Under the pieces are notes generated by a model. The model worked only from the letters and a program-made list of their open reading frames with translations, made no database searches and was not told where the DNA came from. Positions 25,699-34,927 of a stretch of DNA of 64,000 nt are shown piece by piece. Origin of the DNA: Pacificibacter marinus (lineage in GTDB: Bacteria > Pseudomonadota > Alphaproteobacteria > Rhodobacterales > Rhodobacteraceae); the NCBI RefSeq assembly GCF_900109555.1, contig NZ_FNZV01000001.1, positions 124,001 to 188,000 on the forward strand. The letters are read 5' to 3'. Within the stretch, counting starts at the first letter, position 1, and each line of letters opens with the position of its first letter. The translations under genes and the position numbers were made by a program.

Positions 25699-27495
25699 TT
25701 GAAAACGCACACGGATCTTTCGCCAGACCCAGCGACGGTTGTGGCACGGACCTCTGCCATCTCATTCGCCGTCGTCGCTGCCGTCGCCGCATGCTTGCTC
25801 GTGGTCGATGCTGACCGTCAGGATGGCTTTCAAATATGGGATGTCTTTCGCGCAGGCTTGATCTTTTTGACCACATGCTGGCTGGCATGGGGCGCCGCGC
25901 TGGGGTTGATCGGGCTGTCACCAAGACACCAAACACGGGCTCAACAACCGACAGATTTGACGGCAAAATCGCTGTCCGCCACAGTTGTGCTTGTTCCGAT
26001 CTGTAACGAAGACCCCATTGCAACCTTTGCAAGGATCGCGGCGATGGATCACTCCATTCGTGCAGCGGGCCTAGGTCTGGACATCGTGATCCTGTCGGAC
26101 ACGCGTGCCGAAGACAAACAAGCAACTGAGCATGCCGCGTTTCGGATGCTGATTGCAGAAACCCATGGATCAGACCACATCTATTACCGCAACCGCAAAG
26201 ACAATCGCGGGCGCAAGGCGGGCAACGTCGAGGACTTTATCGTCAAATCTGGTGGCGCATATAAGTATGCCGTGACGCTTGATGCAGACAGCCTGATGTC
26301 GGGGGCCGCCTTGCACACCATGATCTTGCGCATGGATGCGGACCCCAAGCTGGGATTGCTTCAAACCTTACCGCAGATCACGGGTGCAAGCAGTTTCTTT
26401 GCCCGCGCGATGCAGTTTGCCGCGGCGTTTCACGGGCCGATTTTTACCAAAGGACTTGAACGGATGCAGGGGGCTGTCGGGCCATACTGGGGCCACAACG
26501 CCATCATCCGCATCGACGCCTTCGCGCAATCGTGCCGTTTGCCCGAACTTGCTGGCAAAGCACCTTTTGGTGGTCATATCCTGTCACATGACTATGTCGA
26601 GGCGGCTCTTTTGGCGCGCAACGGCTGGCGTGTGATTGCCGACCACAGCATCGATGGATCCTATGAAGAAGGTCCAGAAAACGTTTTGGCATATGCGAAA
26701 CGTGACCGCCGTTGGTGTCAGGGCAACCTGCAACACATGAGGCTGCTTTTTGCTCCGGGCCTTGCGAATTGGAGCCGGCTTGTTTTTGTCCAAGGCATCT
26801 CTGCATATCTCGTGTCACTGTTTTGGGCAGTTTTCCTTGTTAGCACAGTCAGCGGCACCATTTTTGCGCCCGAACCCGATTACTTTCCAGAACCCAACCA
26901 ACTTTTCCCAGTATTCCCATCCGATCGCAGTCGGGAAATCTTTGCCTTGGCGCTTGGGATTATCGGGCTGCTGATCTTGCCAAAAATTGCCATTCTGGTG
27001 AACGCCGCGATGACGACACGCACACGCAACTTTGGCGGAACAGCGCGGGCATTGTCGTCAGTCCTGTTTGAAATACTGCTCACCTCGCTGCTGGCACCAG
27101 TTATGCTTGCGTATCAAACGCGCGCCGTGTTGCAGGTGCTGTTGCGCCAAGATGGTGGTTGGCCAGCAAATGCGCGTGGCGAAGGCCCCCTGACCGTGGC
27201 AGAGGCCGCGCGATCCTCTCTTTGGATCGTCACCATTGGCGCGCTCTCGTTGTTGGCAATCTGGTACCTTGCGCCAAACCTGATGATCTGGCTGCTTCCC
27301 GTGACATTGCCGATGATCGCCGCGCCATTTTTAATTTCGTGGTCGTCCCAACCCGTCGCGGCGCATCACTTTACCGTTCCCGAGGACATGAACATGCCGC
27401 CAGTCGTCAGCGCGTTTCATGCCATCCACGCCAAGTGGCGCACCGACACGCACGGCTCAATGTCGGCAGAAAAGGCATCCAATGTCCCAGCCTGA
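25699..27495 (+). CDS. opgH: OpgH, glucan glucosyltransferase
   Basis: A 598-residue membrane glycosyltransferase of family GT2. Two N-terminal helices (about 20-70) precede the catalytic domain with VLVPICNEDP, VTLDADSLMSG, GHILSHDYVEAALL and the processive RDRRWCQGN motif; four to six helices follow. It polymerises glucose from UDP-glucose into periplasmic glucan backbones and exports them. It is shorter than E. coli OpgH (847), mostly at both ends. The only start in frame before the first helix is a TTG at 25699; a stop at 25636-25638 closes the frame upstream. It overlaps opgC by 14 bp. Confidence 0.9.
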   Translation: MKTHTDLSPDPATVVARTSAISFAVVAAVAACLLVVDADRQDGFQIWDVFRAGLIFLTTCWLAWGAALGLIGLSPRHQTRAQQPTDLTAKSLSATVVLVPICNEDPIATFARIAAMDHSIRAAGLGLDIVILSDTRAEDKQATEHAAFRMLIAETHGSDHIYYRNRKDNRGRKAGNVEDFIVKSGGAYKYAVTLDADSLMSGAALHTMILRMDADPKLGLLQTLPQITGASSFFARAMQFAAAFHGPIFTKGLERMQGAVGPYWGHNAIIRIDAFAQSCRLPELAGKAPFGGHILSHDYVEAALLARNGWRVIADHSIDGSYEEGPENVLAYAKRDRRWCQGNLQHMRLLFAPGLANWSRLVFVQGISAYLVSLFWAVFLVSTVSGTIFAPEPDYFPEPNQLFPVFPSDRSREIFALALGIIGLLILPKIAILVNAAMTTRTRNFGGTARALSSVLFEILLTSLLAPVMLAYQTRAVLQVLLRQDGGWPANARGEGPLTVAEAARSSLWIVTIGALSLLAIWYLAPNLMIWLLPVTLPMIAAPFLISWSSQPVAAHHFTVPEDMNMPPVVSAFHAIHAKWRTDTHGSMSAEKASNVPA

Positions 27496-28621
27496 TATCG
27501 CCCCCCCTATGCGACGCCCCCGCGACACTAAGATCGATGCATTTCGGGGATTGCTTTTGGTGATGATCTTTATCGATCACGTGCCGGGAAATTGGTACGA
27601 AAACCTCACATTGCGCAACTTGGGTTTCTCTGATGCCGCCGAAAGCTTTTTTCTTATGTCAGGCATAGCAGCCGGATTGGCCTATACGGCGGGCTTAACG
27701 CGCGCACGCGACGTTGGGCTTTGGGCTGGTATTGCACCGATCTGGAAACGCGCTTGGGTTCTTTATCTGTCCCATATTTTTCTAACCGTGGCAGGAATTG
27801 CGATCTTTGCCTTCAGCGCAGAATTTTTTGGCCTGACCGGACTTTTGGCGAAAAACAACCTGCGGCAAGTCTTTGAAAACACCGGCCCTGCCATCATTGG
27901 TATCGTGACGCTGGGACATCAGATTGGCTACGTTAATATCCTTCCTGCCTACTCAGTTCTTTTACTTGCAGCGCCATTTGCGATCCTTGTGGGGCGACGT
28001 AGGCCCTATATTCTACTCACTGTATCTGTGCTGCTTTGGTTTTTCATAGGACTGTTTCGCCTGAATATTCCGGCCTACCCAAACTCTGGCGGCTGGTTCT
28101 TTAATCCGCTCGCTTGGCAGCTTATCTTTGTCATCGGCTTGCTAACGGGAATGGCCCTGCGCGACGGAAAACGGTTTATTCCCAAAAGCCGGGTACTGTT
28201 TGTGGTGGCCGTTGGATGGCTCGTGTTCGTTTTGGCATGGCGCTACGTTCCGGGCTGGGGGGCGACCTTAAATCATGGAATGGCAAAGCTTTCGTCATTA
28301 GGCCTGCCATTTCATTTTACGTCACATGACAAGGCGTTTCTGCCACTGCTGCGCTTACTTCATGTTTTAGCGCTGGCCTATGTGATGTCGTATCTACCGT
28401 TCGTTACCCGCATCAGCGCCCACCCCTACGCCGAGCCTCTGCGCGTGATGGGCCGCCAAGGGCTGCTGGTCTTTTCCGCAGGGGCCTTGATGTCCCTAGC
28501 AGGTCAGGCTGCCCTCGTGTATTTCAAAGGGGTGACTATCGTGCCATGGCTTCTGGTGCCTATCGGCGTCCTAGCCCTATGGGGTCTTGCTTGGATCGGG
28601 GACTGGAAACGTCGAACGTGA
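27482..28621 (+). CDS. opgC: OpgC, periplasmic glucan succinyl/acyl-transferase
   Basis: A 379-residue polytopic membrane protein with about ten helices. The N-terminal DTKIDAFRGLLLVMIFIDHVPGNWYE is the OpgC-family acyltransferase motif (Arg and the His of IDH). It also has FFLMSGIAAGLAY and a C-terminal MGRQGLLVFSAGALMSLAGQ. OpgC transfers succinyl groups to periplasmic glucans, giving them negative charge. The ATG at 27482 overlaps the opgH end by 14 bp. It is the last gene of the opg operon. The other membrane acyltransferases (family 3) are the alternative, but position and motif favour OpgC. Confidence 0.88.
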   Translation: MSQPDIAPPMRRPRDTKIDAFRGLLLVMIFIDHVPGNWYENLTLRNLGFSDAAESFFLMSGIAAGLAYTAGLTRARDVGLWAGIAPIWKRAWVLYLSHIFLTVAGIAIFAFSAEFFGLTGLLAKNNLRQVFENTGPAIIGIVTLGHQIGYVNILPAYSVLLLAAPFAILVGRRRPYILLTVSVLLWFFIGLFRLNIPAYPNSGGWFFNPLAWQLIFVIGLLTGMALRDGKRFIPKSRVLFVVAVGWLVFVLAWRYVPGWGATLNHGMAKLSSLGLPFHFTSHDKAFLPLLRLLHVLALAYVMSYLPFVTRISAHPYAEPLRVMGRQGLLVFSAGALMSLAGQAALVYFKGVTIVPWLLVPIGVLALWGLAWIGDWKRRT

Positions 28622-28763
28622 CAACACGCAACCACATGGTCAAATTACCGATGCCGTTTCGATCTTGAAGCGCCCTGCTGTGGTTGAGGATCGCGCAATG
28701 CCAGAACATTAGGAAGGCGACTTGATCTTCGATTCAAGAAATACGCATATTTCACATGTCGCT

Positions 28764-29816
28764 TCACGCTTTACCTTGACGATTAAAGCGCAATGACGAC
28801 AGCAATGACGTCCCGATAATGGCGGCACCGATCAGTCCAGTTATAACCTCAGGCACATGAACCGCGCTTTGAGCAAACATGATCAGCGACAGCGCAAGAA
28901 TAGAATAGAACGCGCCGTGTTCGAGATAACGAAATGCGTTGAGCGTTTTTTTCTCGACGAGCATGATTGTCATCGACCGCACGTACATCGCGCCAACCCC
29001 CAGACCGATAGCGATCAGAAAAAGGTTCTGCGTCAGGGCAAATGCGCCGATGACCCCATCGAACGAAAAGCTTGCATCAAGGACTTCAAGATACAAGAAG
29101 GCACCAAAAGTCCCCTGCCGCGCCCCCCCCATCGCGGCACCACTGTCCACAACATCACTTGAATCCAAAATATGACTTAACCCGTCAACGCACAAAAACA
29201 CGACCGCGCCCACCAAAGCAGGTACAAAGAATTCACTTTGTTTGGCCTCGGGTAGGAAGCTGCCGAAAATTAAAATCGCAAACAACACCATGCCATAGCC
29301 AAGCCCTTTGATCGCCGCGCCTTTTTTAAGGTTCTTTTCGATTGAACACAGCCAGTCGATGTCTTTTTCATGGTCGATAAAAAAATCCAACGCCACCAAC
29401 ATCAAAAACGTTCCACCAAAGGCTGAGATCGACAGGTGGCTTTCTTGCATCAAGCGCGCGTATTCTTGCGGCTCTGAAATCGCAAGGTGCAGGGCCTCAA
29501 AAGGGCCGACCCAAGCGGCAATGGCGACAATCACAAGCGGAAAAATGATCCGCATTCCAAACACCGCAATCAGAATGCCCCAAGTTAAAAAACGGCGCTG
29601 CCACAGAGGCGACATGGTTTTCAATTTGTTCGCGTTCACGATTGCATTGTCAAAGCTCAGCGAAATTTCCAAGACGACAAGAACGGCCCCGATCAACAAA
29701 AACGTCACCGCGCCTGACGCCGTTCCTTCGGTTTTCCAGCCCAACCAATAAGCAGCAATCAAGCCAAGGACCGTGATCAAAAAAGACCATCTGAAATAAT
29801 GCATTGTCGTCTTCAT
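28764..29816 (-). CDS. DUF475 TerC-like integral membrane protein
   Basis: A 350-residue protein with about nine hydrophobic helices, of the DUF475 family related to TerC. Signature stretches are LEISLSFDNAIVNANKL near 50-66 and a repeat-like EVLDASFSFDGVIGAFALT near 250, acidic Asp/Asn sites embedded in helices as in TerC metal-transport-like proteins. A role in metal ion handling or exoenzyme metallation is known only for TerC relatives; for this family the function is open. It lies 56 bp after the ABC ATPase on the same strand, so read-through is possible, but nothing in the protein fits peptide uptake. Confidence 0.75.
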   Translation of the reverse strand: MKTTMHYFRWSFLITVLGLIAAYWLGWKTEGTASGAVTFLLIGAVLVVLEISLSFDNAIVNANKLKTMSPLWQRRFLTWGILIAVFGMRIIFPLVIVAIAAWVGPFEALHLAISEPQEYARLMQESHLSISAFGGTFLMLVALDFFIDHEKDIDWLCSIEKNLKKGAAIKGLGYGMVLFAILIFGSFLPEAKQSEFFVPALVGAVVFLCVDGLSHILDSSDVVDSGAAMGGARQGTFGAFLYLEVLDASFSFDGVIGAFALTQNLFLIAIGLGVGAMYVRSMTIMLVEKKTLNAFRYLEHGAFYSILALSLIMFAQSAVHVPEVITGLIGAAIIGTSLLSSLRFNRQGKA

Positions 29817-29872
29817 GGTGTTCTTTCATCTGTGTGGTTTAAGCGGTTGGCGTGGTGCATCGGCCCAATGGC

Positions 29873-31486
29873 CTAAAGGGCCAATCGGGCGTCGCGGCGT
29901 TGTTTTTGCACGGCGGGATCAGGATCAAGCCCTGCCGCCAAAAGACGCTTGGTATAGGGTTTGCGCGGCGCTTCGAAAATCTGTTCGACAGAACCGTCCT
30001 CAACAATTTCACCTGACTTCATCACCAAAACACGATCGGCAAAATCACGTACGACGGGCAGATCATGCGCAATGAAAATAAAGGCAATCCCCAGATCATC
30101 CCGAAGCTTTCCCAACAGCTCAATCACTTGGGCTTGGATCGACACATCCAGTGCGGAAACCGCTTCGTCACAGATGATTAATTCTGGTTCAAGCGCAAGA
30201 GCGCGGGCAATGGCGATACGTTGACGTTGACCGCCAGAAAATTGATGCGGATAGCGTTCTGCATGACCAGCCTCTAGCCCGACTTGGTCCAAAAGTTCCT
30301 CGACACGCGCGCGCCATTTGTCTTTTGGCAAAACATCGCGATGTATCGCCCATGCTTCTGAAATAATTTGGAAAACCGTCATTTTTGGGTTCAAGGATTG
30401 TGTCGGGTCCTGAAACACCATTTGAATTTCACGACGGACTTTCGACATTTCTTTTGGCGTCTTTGTCAGCAGGTCTTCCCCCTTCCAAAGGGCTTTGCCG
30501 CCGCTTGAGCTTTCAAGACGTAAAACAAGCCGCGCAATGGTAGATTTCCCTGATCCGCTTTCCCCAACAACCGCCAAAGTTTCTCCTCGACGCACGTCGA
30601 ACGTCACACCTGACAAGGCATGAAAAGTGCCGTAACTTTTCTGCAATCCCTGTACGCAAAGAATAGGCGCGGCGGAAGGGTCAGGCTGGCGCATCACCCC
30701 TTTGCCCGGCGCGGCCGCGATCAGCTTTCGCGTATAGGGATGTTGCGCATTATGGTAAATGTCATGGGGGCGACCCGTTTCAACGATGCAGCCTTTTTCC
30801 ATCACCACAAGCCTGTCAGCGACATCAGCCACAACACCAAGGTCATGGGTGATCAGCACAAGCCCCATGCCTGTCTCATCTTGAAGCTCATGCAAAAGGG
30901 TCAGCACCTCGGCCTGCACCGTCACATCTAGCGCCGTCGTGGGTTCATCAGCGATCAAGATGTCAGGCTTTAACGCAAGCGCCATCGCGATCATCAAGCG
31001 TTGCCGCTGACCACCAGAAAATTCATGTGGGTATTTGTTCAAGGCCCCTTCGGGATCAGGAATGCCAACCCGTTTGACCAATTCCAAAGCACGCGCGCGG
31101 GCTTGCGCCGCGGGGCGTCCATGCGCCGTTACGGTTTCTTCAATCTGCCAGCCAACGGTGTAGACTGGGTTGAAATGGCTCATCGGGTCTTGGAAAATCA
31201 TCGCAATCCGTTTGCCGTTCAACGCACGGCGCGCCTCATTGTCCAGCTGCAATAAATCCTGCCCATCAAACAGAATCTCGCCAGATGTGATTTCCCCCGG
31301 AGGGCAATCAATCAAGTTCATGATGGCCGATGACGACACCGATTTACCAGAGCCAGATTCCCCCAAGATCGCCAGTGTTTCACCGCGATCAAGGTGCCAT
31401 GACACATCATTCACAGCATTCACAAAACCCTGTGCAGTGTGAAAGCGAACCGATAGATTACGGACTTCTAAAAGATGATCAGTCAT
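29873..31486 (-). CDS. Peptide-type ABC transporter, fused double ATPase (DppD-DppF type)
   Basis: A 537-residue protein with two complete oligopeptide-type nucleotide-binding domains. Domain 1 (about 5-260) has Walker A GESGSGKSVSS, signature FSGGQRQRLMIA and Walker B ILIADEPTTALD. Domain 2 (about 280-525) has Walker A GESGSGKSTIA, signature FSGGQRQRIAIA and Walker B LIICDEAVSALD. Each carries the short Dpp/Opp C-terminal tail. The ATG at 31486 follows GGAGGAAA and overlaps the upstream permease by 8 bp. It is last in the SBP-permease-permease-ATPase operon. Fused ATPases of this kind serve peptides and also nickel, glutathione and oligosaccharides. Confidence 0.92.
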   Translation of the reverse strand: MTDHLLEVRNLSVRFHTAQGFVNAVNDVSWHLDRGETLAILGESGSGKSVSSSAIMNLIDCPPGEITSGEILFDGQDLLQLDNEARRALNGKRIAMIFQDPMSHFNPVYTVGWQIEETVTAHGRPAAQARARALELVKRVGIPDPEGALNKYPHEFSGGQRQRLMIAMALALKPDILIADEPTTALDVTVQAEVLTLLHELQDETGMGLVLITHDLGVVADVADRLVVMEKGCIVETGRPHDIYHNAQHPYTRKLIAAAPGKGVMRQPDPSAAPILCVQGLQKSYGTFHALSGVTFDVRRGETLAVVGESGSGKSTIARLVLRLESSSGGKALWKGEDLLTKTPKEMSKVRREIQMVFQDPTQSLNPKMTVFQIISEAWAIHRDVLPKDKWRARVEELLDQVGLEAGHAERYPHQFSGGQRQRIAIARALALEPELIICDEAVSALDVSIQAQVIELLGKLRDDLGIAFIFIAHDLPVVRDFADRVLVMKSGEIVEDGSVEQIFEAPRKPYTKRLLAAGLDPDPAVQKQRRDARLAL

Positions 31487-32402
31487 TGGATTTTCCTCCA
31501 ATTTCAAGACGCCAGCGTTGCGTCGGATCAAGGGCGGTGCGCATCCAAGAGGACAATAAATTCAAAGACATCGTCGTCAAAATGATGATCAGACCCGGCC
31601 AGAACGCCAACCACCAAGCAGACGTCAAATACTGTCGACCTTGGCTGACCATCAAACCCCAAGTGATTTCAGGGGGTTGGATGCCAATTCCAAGAAATGA
31701 AAGCGCACTTTCGGCCAGCATGACAAATGCAAAATCGAGCGTCGCGATGGTGACAAGTGTTGGAAAAATCATCGGCAGGATATGACGAAAAATGATCCGC
31801 CCAGAGGAGGCTCCCATCACTTGGGCCGCTTGCACGAACATGCGTTCGCGAACTTCTAAGACTTCGGCGCGCGTGGTGCGCAGGTAAATCGGGATACGCG
31901 TGATGGCGAGGACGATGATCAAATTCCCCACGGACGGTTCTAAAATATACAGAACGATCACAGCCAACAAAAGCGATGGAAAGGACATGATAACATCCGC
32001 AAAGCGCATGATGATTTCACTCGGCCAACGGCCAAGGTACCCAGCAATAAGCCCAAGCGTGGCTCCAATCGTGATCGACAGCGCAACAGCACCCGCAGCA
32101 ACCATCATCGTGTTTTGCGCTGCCACAACGATGCGTGCAAAAAGTGGGCGACCCAAGGCGTCTCCGCCAAGAAAATAAACCCAGCCACGGTCCAATACAA
32201 ACGGCGGCGCATTGCGCGCCCGCAGGTTTTGTTTGCCCGCAACATCTTCAAGCAAGCTTGGCCCAATCAGCGCGCACAGGACAACAAGCAGCAAAAATGT
32301 GGTGGCAAAAAAGGCAAACTTATCAGCCCAAAGCATGGAAATGAAACGCCCAAAAACGGTTTTACGATGTGGGCGAACGGTGGCGGCAACGTGTTCTGAC
32401 AT
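31479..32402 (-). CDS. Peptide-type ABC transporter permease (DppC family)
   Basis: A 307-residue permease. An N-terminal cytoplasmic segment and first helix (about 25-45) come before a long periplasmic loop, which includes GDALGRPLFARIVVAAQNTMMVA. A five-helix core follows with the coupling motif QAAQVMGASSGRIIFRHILPM. It pairs with the DppB-type permease encoded upstream. The ATG at 32402 has AGGAG 9 bp upstream. It overlaps the ATPase gene by 8 bp. Confidence 0.9.
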   Translation of the reverse strand: MSEHVAATVRPHRKTVFGRFISMLWADKFAFFATTFLLLVVLCALIGPSLLEDVAGKQNLRARNAPPFVLDRGWVYFLGGDALGRPLFARIVVAAQNTMMVAAGAVALSITIGATLGLIAGYLGRWPSEIIMRFADVIMSFPSLLLAVIVLYILEPSVGNLIIVLAITRIPIYLRTTRAEVLEVRERMFVQAAQVMGASSGRIIFRHILPMIFPTLVTIATLDFAFVMLAESALSFLGIGIQPPEITWGLMVSQGRQYLTSAWWLAFWPGLIIILTTMSLNLLSSWMRTALDPTQRWRLEIGGKSND

Positions 32403-32413
32403 GACCAAAGCTC

Positions 32414-33328
32414 CTAGGTGCGAATACGTGGATCAAGGATGGCATAGGCCAAGTCGATCAACAGATTCATGATGAAGATAGCCAAAGCTGTGACCATGAT
32501 TGCGGCAAGAATGACATTGAAATCGCGCTGTAAAATGGCATCGATCATCAACTTGCCGACCCCCGGAAACCCAAAGATCGTTTCAACGATCACCGCACCA
32601 TTCAACAAAGCTGCGGCTTGATCGCCGATCACTGTGATGACGGGCAACATGGCGTTGCGCAACGTATGGACAAAGATCAGACGATTGTTTTTCACACCCT
32701 TAGCGCGCGCGGTTTTAACATAGGCTGATCCAAGCGCGGTCAACATCGATCCGCGCACCACTTGAAGGATCAAGCCAAAAGGCCGCAAGAATAGGATCGT
32801 GATGGGCAAAACCCAGTGCCAAACGGTGCCCGTACCAGAGGTCGGCAACCAGCCCAGCTGTAGCGAAAAGACAACGATCGCCACAATGGCAATCCAAAAA
32901 TCAGGGGCAGATGCACCGATCAGCGACAGCAACGAGGCCGCGCGATCAAAGAGCGACCCAACTTTAAAGGCTGCGATGGAACCGACAACGATTGCTGCGA
33001 TTGTCACTAAAGTCATCGTGATCGCGGCAAGCTGTAACGTCCAAACAAAGGCTTCCAACACAACATCAAGTGCGGGGCGTGCGCGTCGCAAGCTGTCGCC
33101 AAAATCACCGCGCAGCAGATCTCCAACATAGTGACCAAATTGCACAAGAAGCGGATCATTCAACCCATGAAGTTCGCGAAAGTTTTCGCGCATGCTTTCC
33201 GACGCATCCACAGGCAAGAACAAAGCCGAAGGATCCCCCGTCAAACGGGACAAAAAGAACACGAGGATCACAAGCCCGAACAGTGAAATAAGACTGGAAA
33301 TCGCACGTTGGCCGATCCGGTTTTTCAT
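32414..33328 (-). CDS. Peptide-type ABC transporter permease (DppB family)
   Basis: A 304-residue permease with six helices. The first (about 10-30) is followed by the periplasmic loop with RENFRELHGLNDPLLVQFGHYV, typical of DppB/OppB proteins. The coupling segment is YVKTARAKGVKNNRLIFVHTLRNAMLPV. The end is DLAYAILDPRIR, the usual C-terminus of this family. It is separated from the substrate-binding gene by 87 bp that include a 12-bp stem-loop, and from the DppC-type gene by 11 bp. Confidence 0.9.
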   Translation of the reverse strand: MKNRIGQRAISSLISLFGLVILVFFLSRLTGDPSALFLPVDASESMRENFRELHGLNDPLLVQFGHYVGDLLRGDFGDSLRRARPALDVVLEAFVWTLQLAAITMTLVTIAAIVVGSIAAFKVGSLFDRAASLLSLIGASAPDFWIAIVAIVVFSLQLGWLPTSGTGTVWHWVLPITILFLRPFGLILQVVRGSMLTALGSAYVKTARAKGVKNNRLIFVHTLRNAMLPVITVIGDQAAALLNGAVIVETIFGFPGVGKLMIDAILQRDFNVILAAIMVTALAIFIMNLLIDLAYAILDPRIRT

Positions 33329-33365
33329 GAAAATGCCCTGTATGTTTTGGTAGGAATTCAAGGAT

Positions 33366-33397
33366 GACTTTGCGCGGATCACGGCCCGCGCAAAGTC
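33366..33397 (-). other. Stem-loop between binding-protein and permease genes
   Basis: GACTTTGCGCGG (33366-33377) and CCGCGCAAAGTC (33386-33397) form a perfect 12-bp stem with an 8-nt loop in the gap after the substrate-binding gene. There is no T-run on the coding strand, so it is more likely an mRNA-stabilising hairpin than a terminator, raising binding-protein yield over permease. Confidence 0.75.
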
Positions 33398-33415
33398 GTT
33401 TTCTATCAACTGGGT

Positions 33416-34927
33416 TTAGTTGAATGTAATGTCAGCCAATTGCAAAGCGCCATTTGTGGCGATTGTTGGTGTGAAATTCACATTCTCGCCGACACGGGCA
33501 AAGCCAACCATGTGGAACAACAAACCATCTGACGCGATTTCATCGTGCAAGTAGGCAAATGTATCTTGCCACAATGCCACACGTTCGTCGCCTGTTGCGG
33601 CTGTCGCGCTGTCGATCAAAGCGTCCAGTTTAGGATCCATGATGCCAGACTGGCGGCCTTCTGAATGGTATTTGAAGAACATGGAAAACACAGGATCGCC
33701 ACGTGAATTGTCATGTTGCGCGCCAACCAAGTAAGGCGTGCCATCTACGAATGGACGTGAATAAAACTGTTCATGCTCAGCCACTTCCACCATTTGCAAA
33801 CGGGCGTTAAAGCCAGCATCGCCAAGCATAGATGTGATCGCTTCATAGACCTCAGTCGCCCCTGGGAAGTTGCCAGTACGGCCAACAACAAGGAATTCAG
33901 TATCCACAGGCACACCATCTGCAGCCGCTTCAGCCAGCAATTCTTTGGCGCGTTCAAGATCGTATGTTGGTGCTGCGATATCTGGGTTCCAGCCCAATGT
34001 GGATGGTGGAACAATCGCAACGGCGGGGATCACACCCTCGGACAAGATCGTGCCGATAAAGGCCTCGCGATCAATCGCAAGGTTCAGCGCTTGACGCACA
34101 CGCAGATCATCAAACGGCGCAGTGCCATGATCTATGCGCAAGTAAGTGGTTTCTGAGTTGGGATAAGACGCATCTGTTGCCGCATTGCTTGCCTCGATTG
34201 CAGAAATTGAGGGCGCGATATCAGCTTCGCCCGCTGCAACCATAGCTGCCCGCACTGCAGGTTCAGACCGGAACACATATGTTGCTGTTTCAACAGCTGG
34301 CGCTTCGCCCCAGTAATCGTCGCGGCGTTCCAAAGTGATGTTTTGACCCACATTCCATTCGGCCAACGTGTAAGGACCAGTGCCGATAGGGTCGCGGGTA
34401 AATTCCATCGCTGTTTCAGATGGCACGATGGTCAAAAGCGAAATCAACAATGGCATGATAGGCTGCGCTGGCACGGATTTGATGTCGAGTGTGTTGTCAT
34501 CAACGGCCGTAAACGTCAGATCGATCCCTTCGTAATACCGCGAGATTTCACAGGTGTTCGCATCGCTTTGTGTGCGTTCAAACGAATGGATCACGTCAGC
34601 AGCATCAAAAGCGGTGCCGTCTGAGAATTTCACACCTTGGCGCAGATTGAAACGCCATGTATTGTCATCCACCATGTCCCAGCTTTCGGCCAAGCGGGGC
34701 ATAACGCCCTTATCGCCGCGCACGTCAAGTTCGGTCAGGGTTTCTGAAATATTTTGCAGCACAACGCGGCCAATGTTTGACCGTGTCGCCATACATGGAT
34801 CAACAAGATCAAGTTCTTCGCTGAGAACGATGGTCACGCCCTTGTCTTGTGCAAATGCCGCGCCGCTGAGCGCGGGCACCATTGCGGCAGCCAGCACCAA
34901 GCCAGCAGTTAGGTTAGTCGTTTTCAT
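33416..34927 (-). CDS. ABC transporter substrate-binding protein, family 5 (peptide/nickel/oligosaccharide type)
   Basis: A 503-residue periplasmic binding protein. It has a signal peptide (about 1-26, ending in AFA), then SBP family 5 features: ETLTELDVRGDKGVMPRLAESWDMVDDNTWRF (split over residues 57-90), LRQGVKFSDGTAFDAADV, and GTAPFDDLRVRQALNLAIDREAFI. The ATG at 34927 follows GGGAGGATATC. It heads the importer operon. Family 5 proteins bind peptides but also sugars and acidic oligosaccharides. The neighbouring sugar-acid enzymes suggest a non-peptide ligand here, which is inference. Confidence 0.9.
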   Translation of the reverse strand: MKTTNLTAGLVLAAAMVPALSGAAFAQDKGVTIVLSEELDLVDPCMATRSNIGRVVLQNISETLTELDVRGDKGVMPRLAESWDMVDDNTWRFNLRQGVKFSDGTAFDAADVIHSFERTQSDANTCEISRYYEGIDLTFTAVDDNTLDIKSVPAQPIMPLLISLLTIVPSETAMEFTRDPIGTGPYTLAEWNVGQNITLERRDDYWGEAPAVETATYVFRSEPAVRAAMVAAGEADIAPSISAIEASNAATDASYPNSETTYLRIDHGTAPFDDLRVRQALNLAIDREAFIGTILSEGVIPAVAIVPPSTLGWNPDIAAPTYDLERAKELLAEAAADGVPVDTEFLVVGRTGNFPGATEVYEAITSMLGDAGFNARLQMVEVAEHEQFYSRPFVDGTPYLVGAQHDNSRGDPVFSMFFKYHSEGRQSGIMDPKLDALIDSATAATGDERVALWQDTFAYLHDEIASDGLLFHMVGFARVGENVNFTPTIATNGALQLADITFN

